64,000 nucleotides of DNA from Parietichytrium sp. I65-24A. Its lineage: Eukaryota > Sar > Bigyra > Thraustochytrida > Thraustochytriidae. Position numbers and translations under genes: made by a program. Location of the stretch: NCBI GenBank assembly GCA_012862575.1, contig BLSF01000063.1, positions 1-64,000 on the forward strand. The letters run 5' to 3'. This document shows, one piece after another, positions 19,501 through 30,640 of the stretch. The notes beneath the pieces were generated by a model, which saw nothing but the letters and a program-made list of their open reading frames with translations, was not told the DNA's origin and made no database searches. Numbering within the stretch: position 1 is the first letter of the stretch; every line of letters starts with the position of its first letter.

Positions 19501-22500
19501 TAGTATTCGATAACTCGCTGCATCGCCTCAGTGTGACGTACATTGATGAGGATATGTGCGCGCCACTGTTCAGAGCATACACGGACCTCGGACTCTTGTG
19601 TAGCCTAAAGCTTGTACAAAATCGCGATACGATCAGGCTCGCCGGATCGCTCACCGCTGATGTCGAATTTTACAACCCCGCCGTTTTGGACTATGAACCT
19701 GTCGTGGAGCAATTCTCCTGTGTTTTCGAGGTCCTGGTACAAGACCGGACGGAGGCGGAACAAACCTACAGCATGACATTCATGGGGCTGAACCAATTAC
19801 AAGTCAATGCATCTTTCGAGGTGGTGAAGGCCCTGCACAGGGCGTTGGAAATCGCGAAGACGAGTGGGAGAGGAGGCGATGCCAGACGCTCGCAGGCAAT
19901 CTTGAAGAATTGCACTGGAGTTAATTTGTTCGTTAAGAACCCCAACTCGGCTGGCCAAGATGTGCGTGTCGAAACTGGGCAGAGTACCCCTCTTCTCTCA
20001 ATAGACTCCTACTTTGGATGGCATCTGGAGCAGCAAGAGGTTGATGTCACTCTTTTCGGAGGCTGGAAACCCCTCAGGGGTCTCTCCGTTGCACAGCTTG
20101 GTAAAGCTGCATATGCGATTGAGAAGGAGAGCTTGACTCGATACGAAGGTGACCAAAATGAAAAATATGCGCGTCTTATTGTTGATGTGCAAAAAACTGC
20201 CCACGGGAGGCTCATGTTGCTACGGTCCGCTTACTCGATGGACAATCAGACTGGTCTGCATGTGACCCTTCGCCTCATAACGTCTTCTAGCAGCACCATG
20301 CTTCTCGGGCCGTGTGGGCCACTCGAGAGCCTGTACCTTCCGACTTTGCCCAACATCGAGGGACATCGACTACACATCTACTTAAAGCGGCAGAACGGCG
20401 ACAAATACGGACATTTCTTGGATTTAAAAGTTTTGAAGGCTGCAGTGAAGAAAGCATGCTCAATCAACCTTGCAAAGGCCATGAACAAAGAGATAATGGT
20501 GGAACGGAATACCGCCGAGCTCGCCCCTGGTGTGTGGGCCGTCGTTCAAGTGCACGCATTGACTCTGGAGCGCTGTTTTACTGGAAACAATGAGCAAGAA
20601 AGTTTGCAAAGCACGAGTAAATCGAGTGCAGATGAGTGGTCCTCTTCACGAAGACTCATCGTTGGAACAAAATTTTCAACACACCAAATTCGTGTTGAGC
20701 TCCTTGCCGCGCTCCGAGTTACGAATAAGCTCGCTGCGACGGTACAAATACGCGTGCGAGCGAAGGCTCTCTCAAGCATCGAAGACCAGCAGGCGGCGCG
20801 GATTCTAGAGGAAGGGGAAGAGTGGCTTGTAGACTTTGTGCATGATCCTACCCAGTTTGAATGGTCGGTCCGAATTCTCAACGTCAATGCCACAGAGAAG
20901 GGCTGGAGCAGCTGGGCAGACGTGGTGACGGTTGTTGCTCAGAAGGGGTCCTCAACGCATACTGCGGCGTTCACTCTTGTGGACGAGTTTGGCGCGGTCT
21001 TGTTGCTTCGGGCGACGATAAGCGAAGATCGATTCGAAGGCGTTTCTGTGGCTCGACTGATCCTCTCGCCTGCCTGGAAGATGGTCGACTACACTAGCAT
21101 GGCTCTTCAAGTTGGGCTCATTTCAAATCGTAATAGCTTTCGAGATTTGCCAAGCCAGTCAACTTTGCGCACCATATTGGTCACCGAGTATCAGCGTTGG
21201 CATCCAATTCGAAGTTGGATACCCCAAAGCTTGCACCGCGAACCTCAGGGCTGGGTGTTTGGAAAGCATCCAAAGGGCAAGTCAGCCCCGTACAGCCTCG
21301 ACGAAGTGTCACCCCCAAAAGGTTTCAAGTGGGCAGAGCCAGAATGGCAGTGCGCGAATGCCGATGCAAACTGGTTGTATGCTTCAGACTTTGAGGCAGA
21401 AAAGTGGGCACTTGGACAAGGCAGGCTAGATATGGTCCGCAAGAGAGTGTGGGCGCGTACGGCGTGTAAAGTTGATTTACTGACAGAGGCCAACCAACTT
21501 CAGCTGATTGGGGATTTGAGCATGGGCGAGGAAGCCCAAATACGATTTCGAATCGGAGGAGGGAGCTGGTCTAAACCCATCCGAGTCCCCGAGGAAGCGC
21601 AAGTACATTGCTCGTTCGTGGAAGTTTGCGAAGGGAATACGGAGGATTTTGAGGCAAGGAACCAGAAAGTGGTTGTCGTTCCTCTTTTAGCTCGGACGGA
21701 TCTAAACAAAACGCTGCACATCCATCACCGATATGAGATATCGTGCTCCTTGGATTCCACCAGTGTAGTGTATGTAAGCCAATGCAGCAAAGAGGTCCGT
21801 GCATCAGATGTCCCAAATGTTGGTGATGATCAGACGATTCGGCTGCAAGGTGGGCAATCCGCCAAACTGTTTTGGACGAGCATGGACCCCGGTAAGAGGT
21901 GTATCCGTCTTGGGCGCAGAGTGAAGAGCCTCGATGCTGTCTACTGGTCTGGGCCGATTGATCCATCCGTGTTGGACGAGTTTGTCATGATGTTGACTCA
22001 GATGGGCGATCTTGGGCGGGGCCTTTTACAAGTCAAGGTGCGGGAGCTGCACCCGTCCCGGACAATACGAATTGATATCAGTGAGTGCACACATCCTCCG
22101 CTCTATCGCGTGGAAAACCGGACGTTGCACTCAGTCGCACTCAGCCAGGTCTGTGAGTATGGAAAAGATCTGCTGCCAATTTTGATACGGGACAGACGGT
22201 CTTGCATATTCGGCTGGGAGGAGATGACACACGCCTCGCAGCCGTTGCTTCTCTTGCGGCAGCTGCCTCAAGGTCTAGAGGCGTCAGAAGAGTTGACATT
22301 GAAGTCCCTTCAACGATCTGTTCGTTCTGGTAAGGGGCTCATTGTTGACTTGCATGCTGACGTTGGTGGCGAACCAAAGTATCTACCACAGGAAGCTATT
22401 GTGGACCAAGATGGAAGCGAATCCGCAAAACTCCAAGTTCGTGTGTACAGTGAGGGGAACACCAAAGTTGTATGCATCACGCATTCTTGGGCAGTCTTGG

Positions 22501-24524
22501 AGACCCCCCCTTTGGTAGTCAGCAGCCCGAAAAGAAGCCTGCGCTGTGAGCTCATAGAAGGCGCAGCGCTTGCCCTAGTGGGTCAGCGCAGGGAGCTGCT
22601 GGTGTGTCATGCTGGAAGCGGGATCGTGTCGTACTCCAGCTCTAACGTCCTCAATACTATTGAGCTGACCCTCGACAAGGTTCAAATAGATGACCCAAAC
22701 TGGAACACGAAATATCCCGTCGTGTTGGCGCAGAGGAAAAGCTACAAGCCGCCCTTTCTTGCGCTTCATTGCTCATGGTACGCTAATTCCGCTGCTGCAG
22801 GGGTGAAAGGTGGGGTGCAACGTGTCAAACTCCTGACGATCCACCAAGACGCGTTCGAACTTAATCTAGGGAAGAATCTTGTCAAAACGCTGACTCGCTT
22901 TGCAACGCAGCTTCAGCTCTTGCACACCGCAGCGCGATTTGGCACCGATTGCGCCGACTCAAGTCGTCAAGAGCATGGCCAATCTGAGATTGAGGAGACT
23001 GCAATTTGCTTTGATGGTATCCATGTGGGCAATATCTCCTTCCGTCTTACTCTAAGTCCGACAGATCTCCAACGCAATGCAATGTTGGAGCCAGAAGACG
23101 AGGTTGCGATTGACAGCGAAGGGATAGTGCAATTCAAGAATGGGTTGAGCACTGGGACTAAGCAGCGCGTGTCTCCGCTCCATGTGTTAACTGCAGCAAT
23201 TTCAAGAATCACGGATGTTGAAGATAGTGGTGTTGGACTTCCGTATTGGGCTCTTGCACTCGATCACGTGCTTCGCGGAGAATTGCGTAATCAGCGTGTC
23301 AAGTTGAACCCTCTCACCTTGCAGCATGTGAAAGTAGACGACTGGACCACGAATGCAATCTCTCAGCACTATCGATTTCAACTTGCGAGTGAGCTTGCCA
23401 GCACAGCTTTTGTTACATCTGAGACATTGGAGAACCCTGTTAATATCATTAGAACTATTTCACAGGGGATGGGGTTGCTTCATAACAATTCTGAGCTTGA
23501 GTCGCAAGGGATAGTTCGCGGTACCGCAAAGCTCTCCGAAGGATTGCTTCGTGGTCTCGCCAAGAGTTTGGCGACAATGTCGATGAGTAACGAGTACATC
23601 TTGCGGCGGAGAAATCTTCAGGACGAATTGCGCGATCGCTCCATCCGGGCCCCAGGGTTACGAGGTATGCTCTCTGATGGAATGCACATGGTCAAGGACG
23701 GAGTTACGGAGGGTGTCGTCGGTCTTGTGACAGAGCCGTACCGTGGTGCCCGCAGCCGTGGAGCCGTTGGCTTAATCGGAGGAATCGGGAAAGGGTTTGT
23801 AGGGGCGGCGATCAAGCCCGTGATGGGAGTCCTAGACGCAGCGGCGCTGGCGACCGTAGCCGCACAAGGGCAAAGTGAGCAACACGTTGTCCGAGCCTCT
23901 GGAACAGACGACGGTGGGCATCAAGTTGTTGGGAGTGGACAGCGTCGTCAAACCTCCTCCGGAATTCCTGCAAACTTGCGCCGTAATCTTCTCTACGGGC
24001 GGGTTCGCTTGCCGAGACCACTGCTGGGGCGCGAGCGACAACTGAAAAGGTTCCATGAAGATTCAGCAGCCGCCGCTGCTTTACTTCACTTTTACGGCAT
24101 AAAGCGGCCATACGGTGATCTCTTGTATGGTTGTTTGGTCACATGCGAGGCGAACCTTTGCGTGGTGACGAGCACGCGCGTTTTGCTTTTCAACTTGCAA
24201 AGCTCTGCGGACGCCCCGCCAAGCCCAGTATGGTCGGTCAAGCTAACAGACCTTCGCTCCGCCCATGTCGTGCGTGTCGATGGCGCCATTTGGTCTGTCC
24301 ATCTGCGCGTCGAGAGTACCAACGTCGTTGACCCTTCAGCCTCCTCGAAGTCTGGTCCGACCGACATTAAAGACCAGGAACTTGCCAACCCAAAACTTCA
24401 GCTTGACACCGATGTAGGCGGCAGTAGAGTCGTGCGATGCGGGGAGGACAGGGCCAAAGCCGCCGGCCTGCTAGTTCTTGTCGCCGCGGCGGCTACTGCT
24501 GCGCAAACCGACTCCCGGCTTTAG
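13586..24524 (+). CDS. VPS13: VPS13-family bridge-like lipid transfer protein (two exons)
   Basis: Spliced CDS 13586-13620 plus 13733-24524, 3608 aa. Exon 1 encodes MLESAIAEVLS and, joined to TFLEDVKHESVRIS, restores the chorein_N start of VPS13, which makes a hydrophobic groove carrying lipids between organelles at contact sites. Long VPS13 repeats follow. A PDZ-like domain (about 1624-1706) and a Cys4 zinc-ribbon (WVCRNC ... CTCC, about 1722-1745) are inserted mid-protein, then a complete DysF module (about 1781-1885, ending VRRRKWVRHRT). A VAB-like region contains a second DysF module (about 2495-2589, VRKRVWARTA). The C-terminal third has the ATG2/VPS13_C helices (ELRDRSIRAPGLRGMLSDGM; GAVGLIGGIGKGFVGA) and a terminal PH-like fold (DLLYGCLVTCEANLCVVTS). 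The core family is certain; the inserted domains are called by motif. Yeast Vps13 is about 3144 aa, so this is long. Confidence 0.93.
13621..13732 (+). other. VPS13 intron 1 (112 nt)
   Basis: Donor GTGAGT at 13621 and acceptor TTGTACAG ending at 13732. A CTAAT branch-like motif lies near 13712. Splicing joins AGC AC to G TTT TTG in frame and supplies the missing VPS13 N-terminus. Confidence 0.85.
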
Positions 24525-24849
24525 CGAGATATCAAACCCATTATTTCAACCTTAAGTTCTAATCCCATTTCCCATGACTTGGACCTCGAGCCCATCTCCT
24601 TCCCATTCTTTTCTCCACTTTTACTGTTGCCCATCGCCAAGTTGAATGTTTAGCATTTCTTCATTCACTGTAGAAAGATGTTTAGCATTTCTTCATTCAC
24701 TGTAGAAAGATGCAATGCAATTTGCATACTTCCGCTACAAGAGACAAATGCACTCCTACAGTTTCACACACCCGCTTAGTTCGCTTTTACATATCCACGG
24801 ATGACTCGATCTTTGGTAACGGCGAGAAACGGTTGTAACGGCGGGAGAG
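24525..24849. other. VPS13 3' flank
   Basis: No gene. It is pyrimidine-rich and contains the 32-bp tandem duplication listed separately. Confidence 0.6.
24646..24712. repeat. Tandem duplication of a 32-bp unit
   Basis: Two perfect head-to-tail copies beginning ATGTTTAGCATTTCTTC, period 32 bp, in the 3' flank of VPS13. It looks like a recent slippage duplication. Confidence 0.95.
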
Positions 24850-25083
24850 ATGGGAGAGATGGGAGAGATGGGGGGCCCGGGAGAAGGCAAGGTGAAGGTA
24901 CTGGTGGCTACTCGCGAGGATGGTAAGGTGCTCTGCAAGCCGCTGGACAGCGCAGGTACAAAGGGGTCGGCGGCGGGGAGTGCCCCGCAGAAGAGAAGAG
25001 TGCTGAGGAATAGGACCGGTCCTCCGTTCAGCTCGTACCTGGAGTATCTCACGAATGGCTCGTACCGGGAGAAGCGCGGATGA
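24850..25083 (+). CDS. Possible small hypothetical protein, 77 aa
   Basis: An ATG-started frame, MGEMGEMGGPGEGKVKVLVA and onward, ending in PFSSYLEYLTNGSYREKRG. It is Gly/Lys-rich with a plausible C-terminal amphipathic stretch, but no family is recognised. A GGGAGAGAT repeat overlaps its start. The opposite-strand frames look like shadows. It could equally be non-coding; only conservation would tell. Confidence 0.3.
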   Translation: MGEMGEMGGPGEGKVKVLVATREDGKVLCKPLDSAGTKGSAAGSAPQKRRVLRNRTGPPFSSYLEYLTNGSYREKRG

Positions 25084-25834
25084 CTGTCGTGGCGCGGCGG
25101 TTGTCCAGAGAATTTGGAGATTTGGAGATTTGGAGATTGGGCGAGGCAGGCCCTGGTCCAGGTGGAAGGGGTGAAAGAAATTACGACGATGTTGGCTGTG
25201 CAAGGAAGCGGTGCCAGTTACGTGTGTTTTGCTGCCTGCTGATCAGTTCTTAAATTTAGAAACGCCTTGTGCAGGTGTTGTTTCTCTCGAGTAAAGGAAG
25301 CGTCATGGTCGGCCTTGTCCATTCGGCTTTCTACTCCTGCGAATTCTTTCAGTTCTTATGTTGCTTTAAAATGCAACAACATGCTGTTACATTCTCAGCC
25401 CTTCATATAATTAACAAGAAAAGGAAGGCTTGCCGAAATTTTTTGGCTTTAGAACATGTCAAATTGCTAAAGAAAATCTCTTCAAGGAAGAACTGGCTGC
25501 GTGTTTTCTTTCTTTAATACACGGATTGTAATTGATATCCCATAGCAATCAGATGAAAACTGTCATGAACCGCAGCGTTGAAGGCGAGAACCCAAGTTTA
25601 CAAATTATATCGTCCAATTGACGTGGCGAGAAATTTCGGATTCAGATAAGTGCGTTAATGTTTTGATTCTGAAAAAGCTTGAAAAAAACAAAGGCAAAGA
25701 AAGAGAACGAAAAAAGATGGTTTCCACAGAATGAACTCCTGCTGAACAAAAGTTAGGTGTCGCTGTCTACTTCTCATTGTGCCAACGCCCCACAGATACC
25801 ACCGAGGAACCATTCGCTAACCCTGAGTCACTTA
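25084..25834. other. Intergenic region, no gene seen
   Basis: A 750-bp, A/T-richer stretch with GATTTGGA repeats near 25115-25140. No supported ORF or RNA gene. Confidence 0.55.
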
Positions 25835-26569
25835 TTAATGGCCATCGCAGCAGCCGCCGGCTTCACCTCGCTGGCGCCTCTCTTCGGCGGACACCCCTCC
25901 AATTCCATCATCCCACTCGTCGTCATCGTCTTTCGCTTTGCAGGCAGCCTTGTTATTCTTCTTCGTTGCTGTTGCCGCATCCTTCTTGGCCTTTGCAGGA
26001 GCTGGCTCGGCCAGAATGAAGAGGGCAATTGCGAGGACTGCAGCCAAGCCAAAGAATTCATTCGAGAACTTGGTGTCGTTTCCGTGCGCGCCGTTCGCGC
26101 CAAACCAAAAGCACCCAAGGCCAAGGAGCACGTTCTGAAACGCCTCATATGGAAAAAAGAGCGCCAGCAACATGCCAAAGAACACGATGATACTTCCCGC
26201 AATCGCAAACGTATTGTCCTCCAGAAACCTGCGCATGCGGGGGTTCTTAGCCTGCGACTCGAGCCACTCGTTCGCGCGCGTTTCCAGCAAGCTGCTCGCG
26301 CGCTTCTTCTTGCTCTTGGACGACTTCTTGCTCGGCGGCACGACCCCTTGCTGCTCTGCAAACTCGTAAGGCAGCGCCATCGCGGACAGAAACTTCTTTC
26401 CAACGTGCTGCAACTGCGGCGGAACTGCGTGCATGCGGGTCATCGCCACGTGCGCGGTCACTCCCAACGGAGAGATGCTCAGCTTCTCATACTGGCAAAG
26501 TTCCACGCGTAGAAGAGCGCCTCCCACCAGCGCCAGCGCCAGCACCCTGCTCACCACCCTCCGCCACAT
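25835..26569 (-). CDS. Unknown secretory-pathway membrane protein, 244 aa
   Basis: I do not recognise the family. An N-terminal hydrophobic segment (about residues 5-22, VSRVLALALVGGALLRVEL) looks like a signal peptide or anchor. A Lys/Ser-rich segment (about 80-92) precedes a stretch with three hydrophobic helices (about 119-137, 141-156 and 173-187; the first reads AIAGSIIVFFGMLLALFFP). The tail is Ala/Lys-rich and ends in an acidic patch (DDDDEWDD) and GGCCDGH. The layout suggests an ER or Golgi membrane protein with a charged cytosolic tail. Start is a clean ATG preceded by a T-rich leader on the plus strand. It is divergent from the TRIAP1-like gene. Confidence 0.7.
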   Translation of the reverse strand: MWRRVVSRVLALALVGGALLRVELCQYEKLSISPLGVTAHVAMTRMHAVPPQLQHVGKKFLSAMALPYEFAEQQGVVPPSKKSSKSKKKRASSLLETRANEWLESQAKNPRMRRFLEDNTFAIAGSIIVFFGMLLALFFPYEAFQNVLLGLGCFWFGANGAHGNDTKFSNEFFGLAAVLAIALFILAEPAPAKAKKDAATATKKNNKAACKAKDDDDEWDDGIGGVSAEERRQRGEAGGCCDGH

Positions 26570-27191
26570 TTTATTTCTTTGCTGTTTTTCTTTGTGGTTG
26601 TCTTTGCTTTTGCTTTTGCTTTTGTTTGTAGTATCGCTTTCGTGCGGACGTACGCGAGGACACTTTCTCCGAGGACTCCCTCAAGTTACGCAGTCAACTC
26701 GGATAGCAAAGTGCGAACGGTTCGGATCAGTGGAGTATTATGGTATACAGTAGCCGAGCGGTAGGTGCGGCGAGCTGACGTGTACGACACCCATTTCGCG
26801 CAAGTGTTAATTGTAACTAACAGTTATTTATTCATGATTAATGAAACGTTAATACATGCGGGTATTTAAACCAAGACAGATCGAAGGTTTCGATCGTAGC
26901 GGTAGAATCAGCTCGCGTGGTTTAAAGCAGGGCAGTAGGACCAGTTAAGGCGCTGATAGCAGGGAAATGCGAGGACTGGGAGCGCGAGGGCTGCGAGGAC
27001 CGCGGAAACTTTCGCGTCCGTTGCGAATTCTCGAAAAGGTGCGTCCGCGCAAGTGACTGTACTTACTGTCAGTACTCAGTCGGTCAGTGTACGCGCTGAA
27101 TGGCAATTTGACAGTGACTGTGGAATAGAGAGAGGACAGTGGAAAGAAGGAAAGAAGGAGAAAAGGAGGCAGAAGAGATCGATCGTGAGCC
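26570..27191. other. Divergent promoter region
   Basis: It separates two divergent genes (membrane protein and TRIAP1-like). It contains poly-T/CTTTTG repeats near 26600-26625, a TTAACA-rich segment (26805-26850) and an AGAAAGGAAAGAAGG run just before the TRIAP1 ATG. No gene. Confidence 0.55.
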
Positions 27192-27407
27192 ATGAGCGCG
27201 GCAGTGGAAGAGGCACAGCGCAAGTGCGCCAAGATTAAGCAGGTCTACGAAGGATGCTTCAGGACCTGGTATGCAGAAGAGTTCTTGAAAGGTAACCTGG
27301 CGCCGGCCTGCCAGGATGAGTTTGAAGAATACAAGTACTGCGTGGTGAAGGCGGTCAACAAGATTGATAGTGTAAAGGTCCCGCCTGAGGAGCTGCCAAG
27401 GAGCTGA
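27192..27407 (+). CDS. TRIAP1: TRIAP1/Mdm35-like twin CX9C mitochondrial intermembrane-space protein
   Basis: A 71-residue UPF0203/p53CSV family protein. Members fold in the mitochondrial intermembrane space through the MIA disulfide relay and escort PRELI/Ups lipid-transfer proteins that move phosphatidic acid. The twin CX9C signature is exact: C12-x9-C22 and C40-x9-C50. The family hallmarks YEGCFRTWYAEEFLKG and FEEYKYCV are present. Length matches the family (about 76 aa in human). The start is ATG 27192 in a purine-rich leader. It is convergent with the NOLC1-like gene, 372 bp away. The gene is well supported; the partner protein was not seen in this window. Confidence 0.92.
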   Translation: MSAAVEEAQRKCAKIKQVYEGCFRTWYAEEFLKGNLAPACQDEFEEYKYCVVKAVNKIDSVKVPPEELPRS

Positions 27408-27779
27408 TTGGCCCATGGATTTAGATTGGTTCTCAAATCGCGCAGCGCTCCGGCAAATGTTTTAGCTTGTATAGGTTGGCTCAGTGGACATTGTCGACTT
27501 CGGGACAACTTTTGCCGTGGTAGATCTTGGATAAAAAAAGGTATATGCGGCTCACTCGAGAGCTTCTTAGCTTTAGTGAATGAAAAGCAGAGTGAAAGAA
27601 AGAATGAATTATTAATTACTACACCCATGAACTCAGTTGATCCAAGAATACGAATTGAATTCTCACATGGTGGCACTACGCCGCAAAGACAGAAGCGGGT
27701 AGATTTTGTCAATGGCTGTGAACGTTGTATGTATTATGTTTTGTGTGCATCTGTCAGTGTTTGGTCAGGAACCGCAATA
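27408..27779. other. Convergent 3' flanks
   Basis: Shared 3' region of the TRIAP1-like and NOLC1-like genes. No ORF of interest; the frames crossing it are out of frame with both genes. Confidence 0.6.
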
Positions 27780-29339
27780 TTATTCGTCATCGCTCTCAAA
27801 TGTAATACTTCTGACAAGGTTGGGATCAATCACACCACCAACATAAGTGCCGCGTTTCTTCTTTGTTTTCTCGGAGCGAAAGTCCTTTCCGCGAACCTGG
27901 AGAAGTTTCTGAGACGCCTTGAAGCCCCAGCCGTCGTCGCCAAAGGCGCCCTGGTAGGTGTTGTCCAGTAGCCTCTTGTCCTTTACTCCTGACAACACCT
28001 TGTCCACGTTCACTCGGCAGAAGCGCGTAAACTCCTTCTTCTTCTTTGGCTGCTCGCTCTCAAGCTCTGCATCCTCCTCGAAGTCCTCGTCCTCACCGCG
28101 CTTGCGCTTCTGGCTCTTGCGGCTCTCCTCCTTCTTCTCAGATGCTACTGGTGCGCTAGCGTCAGATTCGGAGGAAGCGCTTGTATCGCTCTTTGGCTTG
28201 TCTGCGTCTGCTTCCTTGTTCTTCTTGACAGCCACAGTGGTCTTCTCCTTCTTTTCGTCGTCAGAAGAGTCGCTGCTGCTGCTACTGCTGCTAGATTTCT
28301 TCACGGCAATCTTCTTTTTCTTCTTGTCATCCTCCTCCTCATCGTCAGAGTCATCGCTGCTGCTGCTACTACTGCTGCTATCCTCATCCGAAGAGGAATC
28401 CGCTGCCTTTTTGGTTTTCTTTTCATCCTTTTTAGCTGCAACAGGTGTCACCTTCTTGTCAGTTTTAGCGTCCTCCTTCTTCTCCTCCTCCTCCTCGGAA
28501 TCAGATGAGTCACTGCTACTATCCTCAGAGGAGGAGTCGTCTTTCTTTGCGTCTTCCTTTGGCTTGGTCACAGCTTTCTCAGCCTTCTTCTCGTCCTCAG
28601 AGTCAGAGGAGTCGCTGCTGCTGCTGTCATCAGAAGAGTCATCCTTCTTTGCGACAGATTTCTTGGTCTCCTCCTTTGGCTTGGTCACAGCTTTCTCAGC
28701 CTTCTTCTCGTCCTCAGAATCAGAGGAGTCGCTGCTGCTGCTGCTACTACTGTCTTCAGAAGAGGAGTCATCTTTCTTTGAGACAGATTTCTTGGCCTCC
28801 TCCTTTGGCTTGGTCACGGCTTTCTCGGCCTTCTTTTCATCTTCAGAGTCAGAGGAGTCGCTGCTGTCAGAAGAAGACGATTCTGACTCTTTCTTCTTGG
28901 CGATCTTAGCAGATGCAGGCTTCGTGGCCTCTTCTTCCTCATCGGAGGATGACTCGCTCGACGAGGACGAAGAAGAAGACGATGAGGAGGAGTCGTCTTC
29001 CTTCTTCTTCTTGCTCTTCTTTGCACCATCCTTGTCAGCGCTCTCGGTCTCGGAAGCGTCCTTCTCCTTCTCCGGCTCGGCCATCTTCACATCATCGTCA
29101 TCAGAGTCAGACGAATCAGAGTCGGAAGAGTCAGAGTCGGATTTGGCGCTCTTCACAGCCACTTTGCCCAGCACATCTTGCATGATCTCCTGCAACTTTG
29201 GGACGCCTTTCACGGCCAGCACATCCTTCTCCGTCACTTTGGCGGCCTTCAGAAGGTCCTTGGCCAGCTTCTCCCACTCCTTCGCGTCCTTCAAGTACTC
29301 GTACACCACGCGCAGCTGCGCCAGTCCCTTCGCGTCCAT
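27780..29339 (-). CDS. SRP40/NOLC1 (Nopp140)-like nucleolar phosphoprotein
   Basis: A 519-aa homologue of yeast Srp40 and animal Nopp140, chaperones of snoRNPs in nucleolus and Cajal bodies. The N-terminus (1-60; VVYEYLKDAKEWEKLAKDLL) looks like the LisH-type dimerisation helix. The middle (60-400) alternates acidic Ser/Asp/Glu blocks, rich in SSDSSDSED-type casein kinase 2 sites, with Lys/Pro/Ala basic blocks; three or four nearly identical blocks contain EKKAEKAVTKPKE. The SRP40_C domain closes the protein (about 440-519): FCRVNVDKV, RLLDNTYQG, WGFKASQKL, VRGKDFRSEKTKKKRGTYVG. This C-terminal domain is diagnostic. The strong complementary plus-strand frame is a shadow of the repeat composition. 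Confidence 0.92.
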   Translation of the reverse strand: MDAKGLAQLRVVYEYLKDAKEWEKLAKDLLKAAKVTEKDVLAVKGVPKLQEIMQDVLGKVAVKSAKSDSDSSDSDSSDSDDDDVKMAEPEKEKDASETESADKDGAKKSKKKKEDDSSSSSSSSSSSSESSSDEEEEATKPASAKIAKKKESESSSSDSSDSSDSEDEKKAEKAVTKPKEEAKKSVSKKDDSSSEDSSSSSSSDSSDSEDEKKAEKAVTKPKEETKKSVAKKDDSSDDSSSSDSSDSEDEKKAEKAVTKPKEDAKKDDSSSEDSSSDSSDSEEEEEKKEDAKTDKKVTPVAAKKDEKKTKKAADSSSDEDSSSSSSSSDDSDDEEEDDKKKKKIAVKKSSSSSSSSDSSDDEKKEKTTVAVKKNKEADADKPKSDTSASSESDASAPVASEKKEESRKSQKRKRGEDEDFEEDAELESEQPKKKKEFTRFCRVNVDKVLSGVKDKRLLDNTYQGAFGDDGWGFKASQKLLQVRGKDFRSEKTKKKRGTYVGGVIDPNLVRSITFESDDE

Positions 29340-30254
29340 TGTACGCTGCGTACGTTTTCTCCCACTCCTATTTCAAACTTGCCGTCCTCCTTCCTTCTCC
29401 CGCGGACAGAGTCGTCTCACCTGCGCTCGATGAGTGTCTGCTGCTCTCCGCTGTCCTCTCTCTCTTTCTTTCTCTCACTTTCTCTCTCTTTCTCCTTACA
29501 CCTTTTTTTTTCCTTTTGCGAGTGCAAGTTCTCCTTTGGTATGTAAGTACTTACAGAATTCAGTATTTGCTTTGCACTCTTTTTCTTATTTTGTTAATAA
29601 CGATGGGGGAGAGAGGAGAGAGTGCTAGAGTTTGGCGTGAACGACTGCTATGAGCAGGAATGGGTTCCGAGCCTTCCGAGCCAGTGGTTCCCCGCAGCTG
29701 GGTCTTGTACTATGGGAGAACGTGAGGGGGATGAGGCGGCTCGCGTGACCGCGAGAAAAAAGGGTGTATTTGGTCTTAAAAGACTGGTCCGAAGCAGAGA
29801 TGTGAGGAACGCATTGTGGTGGCGGTCGGGAGGTGTTAAGGTGCTTATACGAAGAATTGGCGTACAAAGAATAGATCGCGAACGAAGAACTATACGTCGA
29901 AAGTGTCCGTTCGTTCTCTTGTTCACTGTGGCACTGTGGCACAGTGTAAGCGAAATAACGGTACACCAACCTTTCAATTGAAATAATTCTGTCAACTTTT
30001 TCATTTCTTTTCTTTTGTGGCGAATGTAAAGAAAAACAAATCCTTTCAATTGATTTTATTCATAGCAGAGATTTGATCGAAATACACATCGCCGATCAGT
30101 GAATGGATTCTTTTCGCTTCCTCCCCTGCATCTTATAGAAACAGTGCTTCTCGCAGTCAGTGCCAAGCAAACTTCGCGGCTGCGCTTCTTCTTCCTCGCC
30201 CACAGCAACGAAGAAGACTTCCGAAATTCTAGTTGTACTCGACTTGGCGGAGCA

Positions 30255-30292
<38 letters not shown>

Positions 30293-30640
30293 GCATCAGC
30301 ATCAGCAGCAGCAGCAGCAGCAGTATTCACTGGGCAAAGAAAGGCTCCTGCGCTTTCCAAAATTCCCGATCCACGATCCACAGTCCACGATCCACGATCC
30401 ACGAGCGCTCTCGAGCTCGCAAGCATCGAGTCCTCATATATCATAGTGGCAAGCAGGCGCTGACAGCGCTGACCCTGACTGTGAGTACAAGTACCCTGTA
30501 GCACCGCCGGTTTCTCAGTGCAGACTTCCTTCTTGGCGCATTAACACCGATTGTGATGGGCGGCATCTTCACCTTATAGTCAGACAGACTTCACCTTGCG
30601 CGGGAGACAAGGGCAGGGACAGGGCAGAGGCTCGCTCAGG
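29340..30640. other. Divergent intergenic region, 1.3 kb
   Basis: It separates the NOLC1-like and WW-domain genes. It contains a long pyrimidine tract (29440-29520), A/T-rich sequence, the CAT/CAG microsatellite, and CCACGATCCA repeats (about 30370-30400). No conserved ORF or RNA was recognised. Confidence 0.55.
30255..30323. repeat. CAT then CAG trinucleotide microsatellite
   Basis: About twelve CAT units pass through CAGCAT hexamers into about seven CAG/GCA units. Intergenic. Confidence 0.95.

Noticed and set aside
27958-29433. Plus-strand 491-aa Ser/Phe/Leu-rich frame
   Set aside because: It is the complement of the acidic Ser/Lys repeats of the NOLC1-like gene, has no family match and no domain; the minus-strand SRP40_C domain decides the strand.
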